Positions 1 through 12,000 of a stretch of DNA of 64,000 nt are shown one piece after another (within the stretch, counting starts at the first letter, position 1; each line of letters opens with the position of its first letter). This DNA is from Branchiostoma floridae (Eukaryota; Chordata; Leptocardii; Amphioxiformes; Branchiostomatidae): positions 6,878,833-6,942,832 of the forward strand of contig NC_049979.1 of NCBI RefSeq assembly GCF_000003815.2, in the 5' to 3' direction. Below the pieces are notes generated by a model. It made no database searches. It was not told where the DNA came from and was given only the letters and a program-made list of their open reading frames with translations. A program made the translations under genes and the position numbers.

Positions 1-140
1 AAACCAATCCACCCAGCCGTTCTTGAGTTATCTTGTTTACACACACACAGACACACACACAGACAAACGCGGCGTAAAATATAACCTCCATGACATTTCA
101 TGGAGGTAAATATAACCTCCATGACATTTCATGGAGGTAA
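1..140. repeat. Right end of a dispersed transposon-like repeat, with duplicated terminal palindrome
   Basis: Bases 1-140 closely match the right end of the element at 41018-42066: the same CA/CAGA-rich stretch, the same 'caaacgcgg' segment and the same terminal palindrome (ACCTCCATG ... CATGGAGGT). Here the palindromic terminus occurs twice in tandem (about 79-108 and 111-140), so the tip was duplicated. The rest of the element lies outside the window. Confidence 0.75.
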
Positions 141-518
141 TTACCTTACCTTAGTTACTCTTGTGTCTTGCGGTGCGATCATGTCGGGCCGTTCTCCTCC
201 GTCTTCTGCTGTGCTTGTCTCACCGTTCTATACCAAGTGATAAAGACTGACTTTGTGATTATAGGCCTCGTTTTCTTCAATATTTCTGTTAGTGAATGTT
301 AAGTTCAAAGACATATTAGCAGCAGATTTGGTGTGTAATTCGGTACCATACTCGGTACCATACTCTTCCCAAGGTCTCGCTAAAGAACTTTATCGCATCA
401 GGAACTGGACTATGTGACCTGACTGTAATGATGGATGATAGATCGCACTGGAAGCGAAAATGTGATAATGCTACAACTCAATAAGAGTATGCATGTATGT
501 ATGAATGTATGCATGTAG

Positions 519-1780
519 GTCTCGCAGGGAAGACTATCTTGGAGCAAGCGCAGGCCGACATGCTGGTGGACGGACTGGACGACCTCAGAGGCAAGCAGGC
601 GGTAATCCGGAAGGCACCTGAGGACAGGAAGGTACGTAACTATGTGTTCATGGAGTCAAGAGCGATGTCAGTGAATGGTCGTCTGTATCTAACTTAGAAA
701 GTCCACCAATAATCATAAAAGCACAATCTCATCAGATACGACGCAGTATTCTGCAAGGTGTATGTATTAATGGATGTTGCTATGTGACAGAAGTTGTCAC
801 TGACTATTTTTGACGTTTTAGGCGTTTTTTATCGGGCTTTCTATTTGTATCGCTTTGATGTCTCGCGGCCTAGGCCGGAGCCTAACCTCTGCATGGAGAG
901 TAAAATTTTATGGCAATTGAAATTCAAATTATGGGGTCACAATGAATAAACCAAATCCACCAGTATTGCTCTTGACTGTTGTGACGACATGGATGTTTGA
1001 CAATCCTTGAAATGAATGAAGCAAACAATACATCTTGTTTTAGGTAATAACTTCATCATTAAAATACCCTGTACCATAGGAACAGTGCAAGAAAGAACTT
1101 GCAGATTTTGCTCCCGACTTCCTCAGCAAGTACGAAAAACTCTGCGGGCCGCAAGGTCATCTTGTTGGCGATAGCGTGAGTATTGTTATTACGATACCAC
1201 ATTTTATATATAAAGTTATAACGTTATATATAACGTTATATCCGACATCAGCAATCAAAAGACTTAGTTATCGTGATGGCAGATAAGAAAACGTTTAAAA
1301 TGTTTTACAGTGTACAAATGAATCCGCAGCAGCTTCGAATTCGGAATTGTTGTTCAGTTTTTGTTCGACTAAACATTGTGCAATAGATCGATCCCATAGC
1401 CCCAGTCAAAACATGCAATATAAAAACATGAAATGCAAATATTTGACGAACTTACAGCCACTACTCATTCCACCGATGGTCGAACTGTTACGTGTCATAT
1501 TATCAATTGAAATGAATACTAATTGTAATGGACAGTCCGGTTCGGTCTAGATCTATTGCTGGACGCATTTTTTTGTTGCTTTTAAGGACCCTAACATTTT
1601 CCGTCTATTTCACAGTTGACCTGGGCTGACCTGGTGTTCTATGACGTCACGTCGAAGGTCCTCGCGGTGCTACCGGGCGCTCTTGATGACCTCCCCAAAC
1701 TCTCCAAGGTCATGGACACGGTCACAGCCAACGAGCGGATTGCAAAGTGGCTAGCCAAACGCCCCGACACTCCACACTGA
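519..1780 (+). CDS. Sigma-class glutathione S-transferase (hematopoietic prostaglandin D synthase-like), 3' exons only
   Basis: Three exons of a cytosolic glutathione transferase are visible: 519-631, 1080-1175 and 1616-1780 (TGA). Each is bounded by AG/GT sites, and the phases join (1-0-0 from the left). They encode about 123 residues of the all-helical C-terminal domain: GLAGKTILEQAQADMLVDGL, then EQCKKELADFAPDFLSKYEK ... GHLVGDS, then LTWADLVFYDV ... ANERIAKWLAKRPDTPH. The WADL helix and the 'I..WL..RP.T' ending are typical of sigma/prostaglandin D synthase-like GSTs. The thioredoxin-fold N-terminal half with the catalytic Tyr must lie left of the window. The reaction would be conjugation of glutathione to electrophiles, or prostaglandin isomerisation. 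The exact subfamily is inferred. No poly(A) signal was identified before the retroelement that begins 66 bp after the stop. Confidence 0.88.
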
Positions 1781-1846
1781 TCTTGCAGGAACTGCTCGTA
1801 CGCTGGAGGAAAATCATTCAGGAGGCCGAATCATTTGGGGCTTCTA

Positions 1847-4690
1847 AATTACACCTCTCAGATTAAGGGAGACAGGTAGGGAGTCGGAGACCGGTGTTTG
1901 GCAGCAGTTTGAAGTCTTTAATGACCAAACTTCGGCCAACAGCTAAAACGAGCTGTCAGCAAAACTTCGAAAATAAGAGACTAAACTATTAACGACCTAA
2001 TCTAACATATCCTGTAGGCCACCAAATGTGCCCTCTAAACTATAATATGGACTAGCCTGATAAGCAATGCTGCTGTATACTGCTGGCTATCCTAGATACA
2101 AAGGGAACCATATGAAGGGTGTTACTTCTAATTATAATAGCTTAGAGCTATAACACGATGCCTAACAAGAAATTTTGCTCTATACTGACGACTATCTTGA
2201 AATAGGTGAACCATGTAAACGATTACTGCTGTGTATACAATCTTACAGGCGGTAACAAGAGACCTAACAATAAGAGCTATAACAAGATAACTAACAAGAG
2301 GTTTGCTCTATATTATTATTAATGCCTATCTGCATAGAGGGTGAACCATGTAAAATGGTTACCCCTGGTTATACAATATTACAGGCCGTAACAAGAGACC
2401 TAACAATAAAGTGCTATATACTAATGACTTGCCTAGATACAGGGTGAGCCATATGCCTGGGTTACTGCGATTAATAATGTCTTCGAAACAATAACCTGCT
2501 TGAGCCTCATGTGAAGGTGAGATTATGATAACTGTCCTAGAGTTCAATGTGTTGCCAGCTTGGGCGGGTGGAGGTGAGATTTTGCCGTGCAAGTTCTCTC
2601 CCAGGCCCCGGAGCCGCAGTGCAGTCTGGGAAACGTCGGTGCAATTCCCCACAATGACGCCTGGGGGCGCCATTCTACCATAATTACACCTCTCAGATTA
2701 AGGGAGACAGGTAGGGAGTCGGAGACCGGTGTTTGGCAGCAGTTTGAAGTCTTTAATGACCAAACTTCGGCCAATCCGGCGAAGCACGGGCCAAACACCG
2801 GTAGAGTAGACGATAGAGTAGGTAAGCGTATATGAGTTCTTTAGTTGGTTTGTTTGCGCGGTTGAGAGTCACAGATGATCTATCATGGTAATTGGATAGA
2901 GCAAAGCGGTATGATGAGATTAGACTGGACGGGAATACGGAGTCCTTGGAAGTTGTATTGACCGTACGAGTACACCAACTCATGTAAGTGACATGCCTTG
3001 TGTGTAGACTTGACCGGAGGATCTACTATGCTGTGTAGCTCGCTATCACGTGGGGCACCGACGCACACCTGAGTGTCAGGTGAGTCAGGAGAGTTGCCAA
3101 GGATGCGCGGTCCGTGCGGCGACGGGGCATCAGCAATTACGTATGTGCGCAATCCACGTAACGGAGAAAGTAAGTGATCCGCAGTGACGACCAGAGGATC
3201 TACGACGCTGTGACGCTGTCATCCCGTGGGGCACTATAAACTGAGGTGCGCAGTCCACGTGAAGGGTCAGCTAGGCAATTGACATGAGTAGAGTCAGCGT
3301 TCAAACGACCAAGACAAGGTTCAGTGGGATGATATGGATTGTCTACGATGCTAGTTCGGGAACTGGAAGTGGGCTGTTGGAGATTATCAGCATCTGCATC
3401 TGAAAGGAACTGTCCCTGATCTGATAATTGCATTTAGGATTTGTGTAGTCCTGTATGGACTTAAGTGAAAACACAACGAGTAGTGAACTGTCCCTACCTA
3501 CTTGGGAACTGTTGTTGAGCAGAAGGAAACTTGAGAACTAGGGCATCCTGCCAGGGACGAAACATTAATGACACCCGGCGACCGGGGAGGATGGCAGTCT
3601 AGTCAATCCTCCTTCTGCTGAGAAGTCATCAAGGCGTCGCGCTTGTCCTTGTCATTGTACGGGCACGAGGAGGCAGGATGGTCCGCCGGAAGGGTCGGAC
3701 GCCACTTGATGCAATACTTGCATTTGTGCAACTGTGACTCATGATCTGAATTGTGCGGGCATTGGCCATATTGGAACTTAGAACATGGAGACTTGCCTGC
3801 GTTTGGCTTCGGCAGGGATTTCTCCTGCGGCTTCTTCATGTATTTCAGCTTGAGCCTGGAAATCTTGTCGAGAACGCGCGGATCTTTGAACTTCAGGATG
3901 CCACGCTCCACGTGAATGAGCACTGTTTTGTAGAAGTTCTTGACGCCCTGGAACGTGTATATCGGCACGTCTAACATCAAATCTTCCAGCATGGCCATTC
4001 TGACTTCCCTCTCACGCTTCTTCGTGTGGGGATCGTTAATGACAGCAAGTTCCCCCGACACAAACTGGCTCCACGTAAGGGACTCGTGGGTTGGTGGTGG
4101 GTCCTCGAATACATGCATGTGCGCCCATTCCACCTCCTGCACAACTTTGTCATGAGCTTTCCTGGTGAGACCACTCTTGAGCTTCTTACCTCTGCTTCTG
4201 GTATGCATGACCGGGGCGCCGAGCAGGCTGTCACGGTGGCGCTTACGAGCTGCCCTTTGTTGCAACTTGCTCAATTCCCTCAACTCCTTGAGGGAGGGCC
4301 TTGATGTGTCATCGCTACTGTCTTCGCTGCTCTTAACGGTTGACGCGACGCTGGTGTTGGCCTCCGAAATGACGTTACTCAGCGATGCAAGGTCGTCCCG
4401 CAAGGTCGATTCCAGTCGCTCGACCTCCCTCGTCATTTTTGCTATCAGAGCGCTCTCAGAGTCCACATCAACTGAATCCTCGTCACGATACCTTGCAGGC
4501 TTTTTTGTCTTGCGTCTTCCTGCGGATGATGACATTTTGAGGCCCGATTGAGGACGATTTTAAATCGATTGCCTGAGATAAATTTTCAGTGAGATTTTGC
4601 GGGGAAAGTTTTCTCCCAGGCCCCGGAGCCGCAGTGCAGTCTGGGAAACGTCGGTGCAATTCCCCACAATGACGCCTGGGGGCGGCCATT
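1847..4690 (-). mobile_element. Gag-only retroelement with split direct repeats (DIRS/Ngaro-like layout)
   Basis: Two direct repeats are interleaved. Repeat A (93 bp) is identical by eye at 1847-1939 and 2682-2774. Repeat B (about 100 bp, with a 72-bp identical core) is at 2575-2673 and 4589-4690. Read on the minus strand, the order is B - gag - A - B - spacer - A, with only 8 bp between the inner A and B. This matches the A1-ORF-B1-A2-B2 split direct repeats of PAT/Ngaro-type tyrosine-recombinase retroelements. The alternative is two head-to-tail deleted copies of one element. No reverse transcriptase, RNase H or recombinase ORF is visible, so this copy is non-autonomous. The spacer 1940-2574 holds degenerate copies of a roughly 130-bp subrepeat ('ggtgaaccatgtaaa', 'taacaagagacctaacaata'). 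Confidence 0.65.
3603..4535 (-). CDS. Retroelement Gag-like protein with a C-terminal Cys/His zinc motif
   Basis: This is an intact 310-residue ORF without introns. The N-terminal ~110 residues are charged and partly coiled (acidic/Ser-rich, KELRELSKLQQRAARKRHRD). A central domain, about residues 120-235, is probably the capsid part. The C-terminus has Cys and His spaced CSKFQYGQC ... HKCKYC ... HPASSCPY, the CxxFxxGxC/HxCxxC/HPAxxCP arrangement I associate with Gag proteins of DIRS/Ngaro-type elements. Repeat B sits just upstream of the ATG. The ORF lacks stops or frameshifts, which suggests a recent insertion or retained coding constraint. The family is inferred from motif spacing and from the flanking repeat arrangement. 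No pol ORF follows. Confidence 0.72.
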   Translation of the reverse strand: MSSSAGRRKTKKPARYRDEDSVDVDSESALIAKMTREVERLESTLRDDLASLSNVISEANTSVASTVKSSEDSSDDTSRPSLKELRELSKLQQRAARKRHRDSLLGAPVMHTRSRGKKLKSGLTRKAHDKVVQEVEWAHMHVFEDPPPTHESLTWSQFVSGELAVINDPHTKKREREVRMAMLEDLMLDVPIYTFQGVKNFYKTVLIHVERGILKFKDPRVLDKISRLKLKYMKKPQEKSLPKPNAGKSPCSKFQYGQCPHNSDHESQLHKCKYCIKWRPTLPADHPASSCPYNDKDKRDALMTSQQKED

Positions 4691-4751
4691 TTTCCACGAT
4701 TTCCCCGTGGGAAGGGGTGGTCTCTGTCCCCTTTTTCAAACGGGGAACGTA

Positions 4752-4895
4752 TTTTTTTTTGGGGGGGGGGGGGGGGGCGATTTTCAACGTTGGCTGGAAA
4801 ACATGGGGACCGGGCCAAACCGCTTTCACGGCAACTCCCTTTCCCGGCACAAGGGAACCTAGCCAACGTTGGAAATCGCGACCCCCCAAAAAATA
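4752..4895. repeat. T9-G17 homopolymer tract with imperfect inverted repeat
   Basis: A run of 9 T then 17 G (4752-4777) followed by 'cgattttcaacgttggctgg' (4778-4797) is matched in reverse complement by 4860-4895 (ccaacgttggaaatcg, then C6 and A6). The arms are about 36-46 bp with a 62-bp spacer. It adjoins repeat B of the retroelement and may be its outer end. The mismatched tract lengths (G17 against C6) suggest slippage. Confidence 0.6.
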
Positions 4896-6026
4896 AAAGC
4901 CAGCCCCGTTCGAAGACTGCAACAGGGGCTAGTGAACGAGCGGTTTCACAGGAAATCTGCTGACTAACTGACAAGGGCATCAAAGTGCAACCAATCCTCA
5001 TGTTCTGACCATGATATCAATGGTACGTTGGCAGAATAAATCAATTGGGATATTCTTCATGTCCCCAAGTGGTGCACGAAACTGTTCAAATAAACAAATA
5101 AACATCCGTTACAGTTCTGCCTGACAATTTGACGTATATTTTTGTCCAATTAGAGGATGTCCTTTTCCTTTCAATATATCTTTTCATACTATCATTTCAG
5201 AAGGTAATACATTCCTCTTTAGTTTGCTATGCCTCTCGCCATCTCGAATCACCCCCTGAGAAATGTCACAAGGATTATATTTCCACGAATTCATATATGT
5301 ACGTTTGCATTCCAAATATAGAGGAAAGTTCTTCAATGATAATGCTTATGTTGGTGAACCTGACGCTTTTAGTTAATGCGAGGTACGGCTTGGGGTAAAC
5401 TTTCGAATTCGGACTCATTATAGTTTTATAATGGGCCGCATGTCTGTAGTTACGTAGATATCGTTAGAAGTAGCAGGTCAGTCAACAGTCAACGTTTACT
5501 TCGCTGTTGAATGTTCGTATTGTGAAGATGCTGAGCTATTGGTTAACGATTTACAGGTCATCACCACTGGGGCACAGCACCAGAACGCAATGCCGGGGGG
5601 TACTGATTCTAACTTCCAACTCTAACAGCATTCACTTTATAGATACCATGTCCTCATATGCCTCTATATCACATTGTCAGAATACAAGCCGTATGACAGA
5701 ACTTCAAGTTGACAGTATTGTAACATAGTCCATAGCTACAGATTCATTACCTTCACCAGTGCAAAGGTTCAAGACTGTTCCATCCTTTACTAGGAAGGAT
5801 GAAAGATTATTATAACTTTACTATTTACTTTTTACTATTATCACAGGCTGACTATTGATGTGAGCTGTTAAGTAGGTTAAGGTAGTGTATATATAAACAT
5901 AGACTTTCTGAAATTAGCAGATGAAAAAAAATCGTCGTCCCCTCAAACTCACCCCGTTCAAACTTGAAGTTGTGGAACAGTCCTTGTCCAGACGACGCGT
6001 CCTGCCAGGATACGTGAGGAACAGTC
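4896..6026. other. Intergenic/upstream region of the peptidase gene; nothing recognised
   Basis: There is no convincing coding potential, only short AT-rich ORFs without splice context or recognisable domains. The 5' UTR and promoter of the peptidase gene starting at 6027 should lie in the right-hand part, but no core promoter motif stands out. Confidence 0.5.
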
Positions 6027-9000
6027 ATGGCTGAGAACACGTCTGGATACAGGGGCGTACGCAGAAGACCCTTCTTACTCCTGGGGGCAGGGTGCGCGGT
6101 GTTAGGACTCGTGTTAGGCATCATCATCGGCTACTTCGCCATTCCCCAGAGCGGGACGCCATGGTCTGCCGCCCTGACACAGGAGGGAGACCCGAGCATC
6201 GCGGCACGGCTACAACGTGAGGTCACGCCCAGCAATATCAGGGACAACCTGAGGTCTGTGTTGTTTTTCTTGTTCGACAATTCATTCTGTGAAAGCATCG
6301 TGGTCCACTATGGGCCAGTAACAGGTGTGACCTCTTCTAACAACGCGTTACCCTCATCAGTACTGGCCAGCCCTGTCAATGGCCATCGCTGGGACTGCGA
6401 GGATAACACTTGCACTGTAGACAGACATAACCTTGGTCACTCACTAACGTTCGTTAAGTATGCCGACTATACTCCAATGTCCAATGTTACTCCAATGTAC
6501 GTATGTTCAGGCTTTGTCTCACTTGACTGCAAATGGCCAAGGTATTGGGTTAAGCGCACCGTGCAAGTATTTGTCCCATGCTCACTTGTAGTAAGATTTT
6601 GAACTCTCGGGGAGACCGTTACACTGACACAAAGAGACCGACAGTTAAACTTTAACCAGATTTGGTGACTTTCCAGACAGTATCTGGCAATGTCAACTTT
6701 ACCTTGGTCAAAATCTGAAAAGAAGTAGTCACAAGAATATTTGGACTTTCACTCTCGTCAATCCAGCTCGCTGTCGCAAACCCAGCGCAAAAAGTTTTGG
6801 AAATAACTTTGGTTGTTCGTATCTCCACTGCTTCTTTATCAATTTCATTGTACTATAACGTTAAATTGTTGGAAAATATGTTGAAAAAAATCTATTACCA
6901 ACTAGAGTTTCACGAACACATATCTTCGCCAAATAAACAAGATTTTTATGAAGGTTGCTTGTTTTGAAACGTTGTAAATTTTGCATAATTGATATTCATA
7001 AACATTCCTATTTTTGTGATCTGCATTATGTTGAAGTCTGAGAGTCATGTCTTGGATTGCAGTGGATTTATAAAGTTTGTCATTGATTTTGCATTATCAA
7101 TTTGCATGATTGTTGACTTTTTTTCGTTGACTCCTCTGTTGACTTTTTCCGTTGACTCCTCTGTTGACTTTCTTTTTTCTTGGCGAAGATAATTAGAAGA
7201 TACACGATGAACTCCTTACTGATAAGAGCCACGTTACCGCTTCTTAAATCTCAGGGAGCTGACGGCCCGCCCGCACATAGCCGGGAAGGAGATGGACCTG
7301 GGGGTGGCCCGGCTGTTACGGGACAGGTGGCTGGAGTACGGGCTGGACTCCGCCCGTCTCGTCCCGTACGACGTGCTGTTGGCGTACCCGAGCAGGGAAC
7401 CCGACAGGGTAGGAAATATATACATGTATTGCTCAGATATATCTACAGATGAAGCCATATGAAGATAACTTCGTGCCCGCTCGAAGGCTAATTAATTGCA
7501 ATGAACGCACAGATACGAAGGCGTAAAAATGTAATGAGAAATGTCCAGTCTATACACCTATGTGCATCACTGGGGGCATGACTTTGGGGGCAGTGGCTAA
7601 TGAGGAGCCCCATGTTTATCGTAGTTGATACATTCCTTATAGCGAAACAGAACTGCCTCAAGTTGTTCGTAAAATACAAAACACCTAGTCTTGTGGATGG
7701 AGTGATATCATGATCGGAAATGTACAGTAAAGCGATAATGATGAGTACAAAACTACAGTATACTGGTAATCTATTCTAATGCTGTTGTAATACAGAAGTA
7801 TCTGTGTGGCGCAACGGCTAGAGCGTTGGAATCAGAATCAGTAGGTCCTGAGTTCGATACTCGCCATGCCTCTGCCCCCATGGCGGTGGAGGGACGCCCA
7901 CCGAGCCTCACGGCTAATCTGTCTTAAGGTGCCAAAACACCTACGGATTTGGTGCTGTCAGTGTGTCAACATCTGCACACTTGCCACTGACCCATGATTT
8001 TTTTTTTAATACAGCAGTTAGGTTGGACATTTATATTTCCTGTGGATATCTTTAATTCTCTTTCAATATGACGACCCGTAGCCGAGCCGCGTTTCGCTGC
8101 TGGAGCCTGACGGCACAGTGGTGGTGGAGTCCCAGCAACAGGAGGCCGGGGTGGACGATCCCGAGGCAGAACCACCGTTCAACGCTTACTCAGCCTCAGG
8201 AGAAGTTCAGGTGTGGTTCATAAAAATAGATGGCTTTGTTTGATACTTTGGAAATTACTATTAAGTGCGATTTTCCCTGCAGTATTCCAACATGCCAATG
8301 GAGTGATTGATTATGCGGTCTTGGTTTGGCTTGGTTTGGTTTATCTATGTCTCTGTCCGTCTGTGTGTTTTCCTCATATAAACGATTCAACGTTGCCATT
8401 CATCTCCAGTAATGTTATTTTTGTCTGCCTGAAAGCCGTATGGGTAAGGGGAAGAAGTATGTCATCTTTGATAGCCTTCTTTTCTTCCGTTTGATCGACA
8501 AATTATGAATTTGATTAACTAAATGTATACGTGACAGGTTTATGAGCTGTGTGGTAACCATGGTAATTGTTTTAAAGACAAAACTGCCAATTTTACAAAA
8601 TCAAGATAGGAACAGAATTTTCATTGAAGACAGGGCAGATATTTTTTTTTTACTAACAGGACTTGCTCGTTCTATACCGTTTGTCTGTAGGGTGAACTGG
8701 TGTATGTAAACTTCGCCCGGGCTGAAGATTTCCAAACGTTGGTGAGGGACCTGCGCGTGGACGTGACTGGGAAGATCTGCATCGCCAGATATGGCGAGAT
8801 ATTCAGGGGGGACAAGGTCAGCAGTGGTTCATTCACAATATATGGAGTATGAGTTTTAAATTCTCTTGACATCGCACGTCTTGGTCGGTTGCCTTCTTCT
8901 TTATTGGACTCAATAGAATTGGTTATTTACCTCATTTTTCTAGCCTTGAAAAAAATTATTTTGGAAACACGTGCTAACTACAAAGAGATGTGCTAATATA

Positions 9001-12000
9001 GGGTACAAACCTTAAACCCATTTTCAACGAAATGTTCATTAATCCTCAAGTCTGACTCAATTCACTGCCAGATGTGACACATAGGAAGCACGAAGCCGTG
9101 TTAAATAAAAACGTTCGTGCCCGAACTGATATTGGCACACACTTTTATGTAACCTTGTGATGCGTTTACATCGGTGTGTAACAGTCTTACAGTCTCTATC
9201 TTGTTTGGCTAGCCGTTGGCCCTTGAGTAAACGGTGCCTGCAGCTGTGATGTACGCGTAGATGCATGTAGTTTGCTCTCGAAGGTCAATGACTAGCCTGA
9301 TTGAATCTCCGCCGGGTGGGGCGGGGCTAGTTACAGCCCTGGACAGCAGAGTTTGTGTTACACAGACTAGTCAATGACTAACATGTTGTGACCATCCCAC
9401 CCAGGTTAAACAGGCCAGTCAGTATGGCTGTGCCGGTCTGATCCTGTACTCGGACCCTGAGCAGTGCGTGGCGGACGGCATGGCTGTGTGGCCGGACGGC
9501 TGGATGATGCCGAGCACGGGCGTGCAGCGGGGAACGGTGAAGCTAACCGGAGACGTCCTGACGCCTTTCTATCCAGCTAATGGTGTGGTTCTTGTTCCTA
9601 ATCATCATTAATTAACTAAAGGGATACCAGTGTATAGAATTGCCGAAGACGACAACCCTGAAATAATAATCATTGTCCAAATAGCACTGAAGTGAGTAAA
9701 TGATCCTTTCACACTTCCCTGTCCAAAACGGTTGGTCGAAAGAAAGATAATAATGAACATCAACACGGCATATTTATCAGGATGTTTCTATGTATGGCGC
9801 ATAGCTTGTTTATCGTCAAATCGAAGAAATGATGCCCGCTGCAGTCACTTAGTTAATAGTGGAGATTCTTATAGAAATATCGTGATACACAAAATAGGGC
9901 TGTAAAACAGAATAGTTCTCACAAAATCTCGTCAGTGGAACTTTCCGTCTGTCAAATTCACAAGAAGGATATGTTGCGAGATAGAAATTAACTTTTTAAT
10001 TAATTTTTTCTTGACAGAGTACGCCTATCGGTTACGTGTAGAAGATGCAGGCCTTCCCACCATCCCTGTTCATCCTATCAGCTACGGAGTTGCAGTGGAA
10101 ATACTGAGGTGGGTCTGCCTTTGGCAAAAGTTGTCGCCACTTTTGACATGGGCATCTATCTGTATAATCATACGATAGATATGAAGCCACTTTCATTGCA
10201 GCTCGTAACGAGGTAGACGATCCACAGTCTCGCCTGCTCCTACTCAGACGAACTTCGCAGCACATTATTACTTTGAGTTCTTTCCATGGTTTACTCAAAG
10301 CATTTGAACGGTTGTATGTATTAGTATCAGTTTTAGTCGTCGATTCATATGAGCAACATATCAAGAATTCATGCTACCCTAAGGTGTGGTTTGTTATATA
10401 ACCAACTATAATGGATGATGACATTTTTCAGAAATATGGCAGGCGCTGAAGCTCCCGTTGACTGGCAGGGCGGGTTGGATATAACCTACCACTTAGGACC
10501 AGGTTATGCGGGTCAGGGAAGCAGCAGGTACGCCATACATTCTGTATATGCTATGCAGACATAAGCTAAGTAATAAGTACTTGTCGACTTAGATATGATC
10601 TTCGTCGGTCAATATTGACAATGGTAAAACCCAAACCTGTTGACTAAGTCACCAAATTCGCTACTCCTGTGGTCACACTTTTCATTACTGCTCCAATCGT
10701 ATTTAGTACGGCCAAGACTTTATCTCTGTCATGCAGCAGGAATATAGCAGATAAAGAACTTGATAAAGAACTTGTACTTTTGATCTCGAATTTCTTAGAG
10801 ATGATTCTTTTCGCAGGACGGTGCGACTTGTGGTGAACCAAGACAGGGAGGTGCGGACCACGTACAACGTCATCGGCACCATTCGGGGAGCCGTCGAACC
10901 AGGTCAGAAAGCAATGCATGATACAGAAATCATCGTTGATTTTGCCATCTAGTTTTACAGACATATTTCTCAAAGGTCATCGATAGTTCACTGAGGCCAT
11001 TGATAGATAAAAACTGTATCATAAGGACACCGCCATTTACTAAGCCATGTAAGTACAATCGAGATCTTTCACCTCGCGTGTCAATATCAACTAAATGTCC
11101 GGCTGCGTATAGCAAAATGCACATGAGAAATGTTTAAGTAATGTTTCAGACCGGTACGTGATCGTGGGGAACCACCATGACGCCTGGGTGTACGGCAGCG
11201 TGGACCCGTCCAGCGGGACCGCCGTCATACTGGAACTGGCCAGGGCCATGGGCAAACTCAAGAGGGAGGGTAAGACAAGACTAATAATCTTCAGGCAGAT
11301 TTACCAGTGGCATAATATACATGTAGTATCAATAGTATTAAAGCTGTCTAAGAAGTAAAGCTGGCCAATGGAGTCATCCGCCACTCCGGTAGCCAAACAC
11401 ACCCCTTGGTCGGCTTCACTCTTCTGGCAGCTTTTGATACTATGGTATGCTACCGTTGGGTCTGGTTGGAGATTAAGACAAGACTTCGGTGTGACAGGTG
11501 GCTTAGGCTACTAGTATCTAATTTTTTTTTCTGTCCTTCATTCATCGAAAATACTAGATTAGAAGTGAAAGATTGATTAGGACTGATACAGGATAACCAC
11601 GTGCTGATTTCCCAGGCTGGAGACCACGTCGCACTGTTGTGTTCGGCAGCTGGGGAGCAGAGGAGGAGGGACTGATCGGCTCTGTGGAGTTTGTAGAGGT
11701 AGCCTCTTCACAGTTTACCAAACGCCCGTACTAAAAGACTCAGCAAGTCCTTCCTCCATAGCGCCATCCGTCTATACAACAAGAAGGTTACACAGTAGTG
11801 CCATCAACACTTGTTGTTAGCTATTATCTGTACTGCTTGTAACTCGGTACCGTTTTCCAGTACGTTGATTTTTATCTATTATGTATGTTATGCAAATGTT
11901 AACTGGAATCTACAAGTCGTTGTTTGTATGCAGCTATTGTTATTATGTGTTTTGTGTGGCTTCGGTAAGCCTGACGTGTGTAATAAGGTCAAAATTCGGG

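Noticed and set aside
4483-5001. 172-codon minus-strand ORF upstream of gag
   Set aside because: It covers repeat B and the homopolymer hairpin; poly-Pro/Lys translation of G- and T-runs, not a protein.
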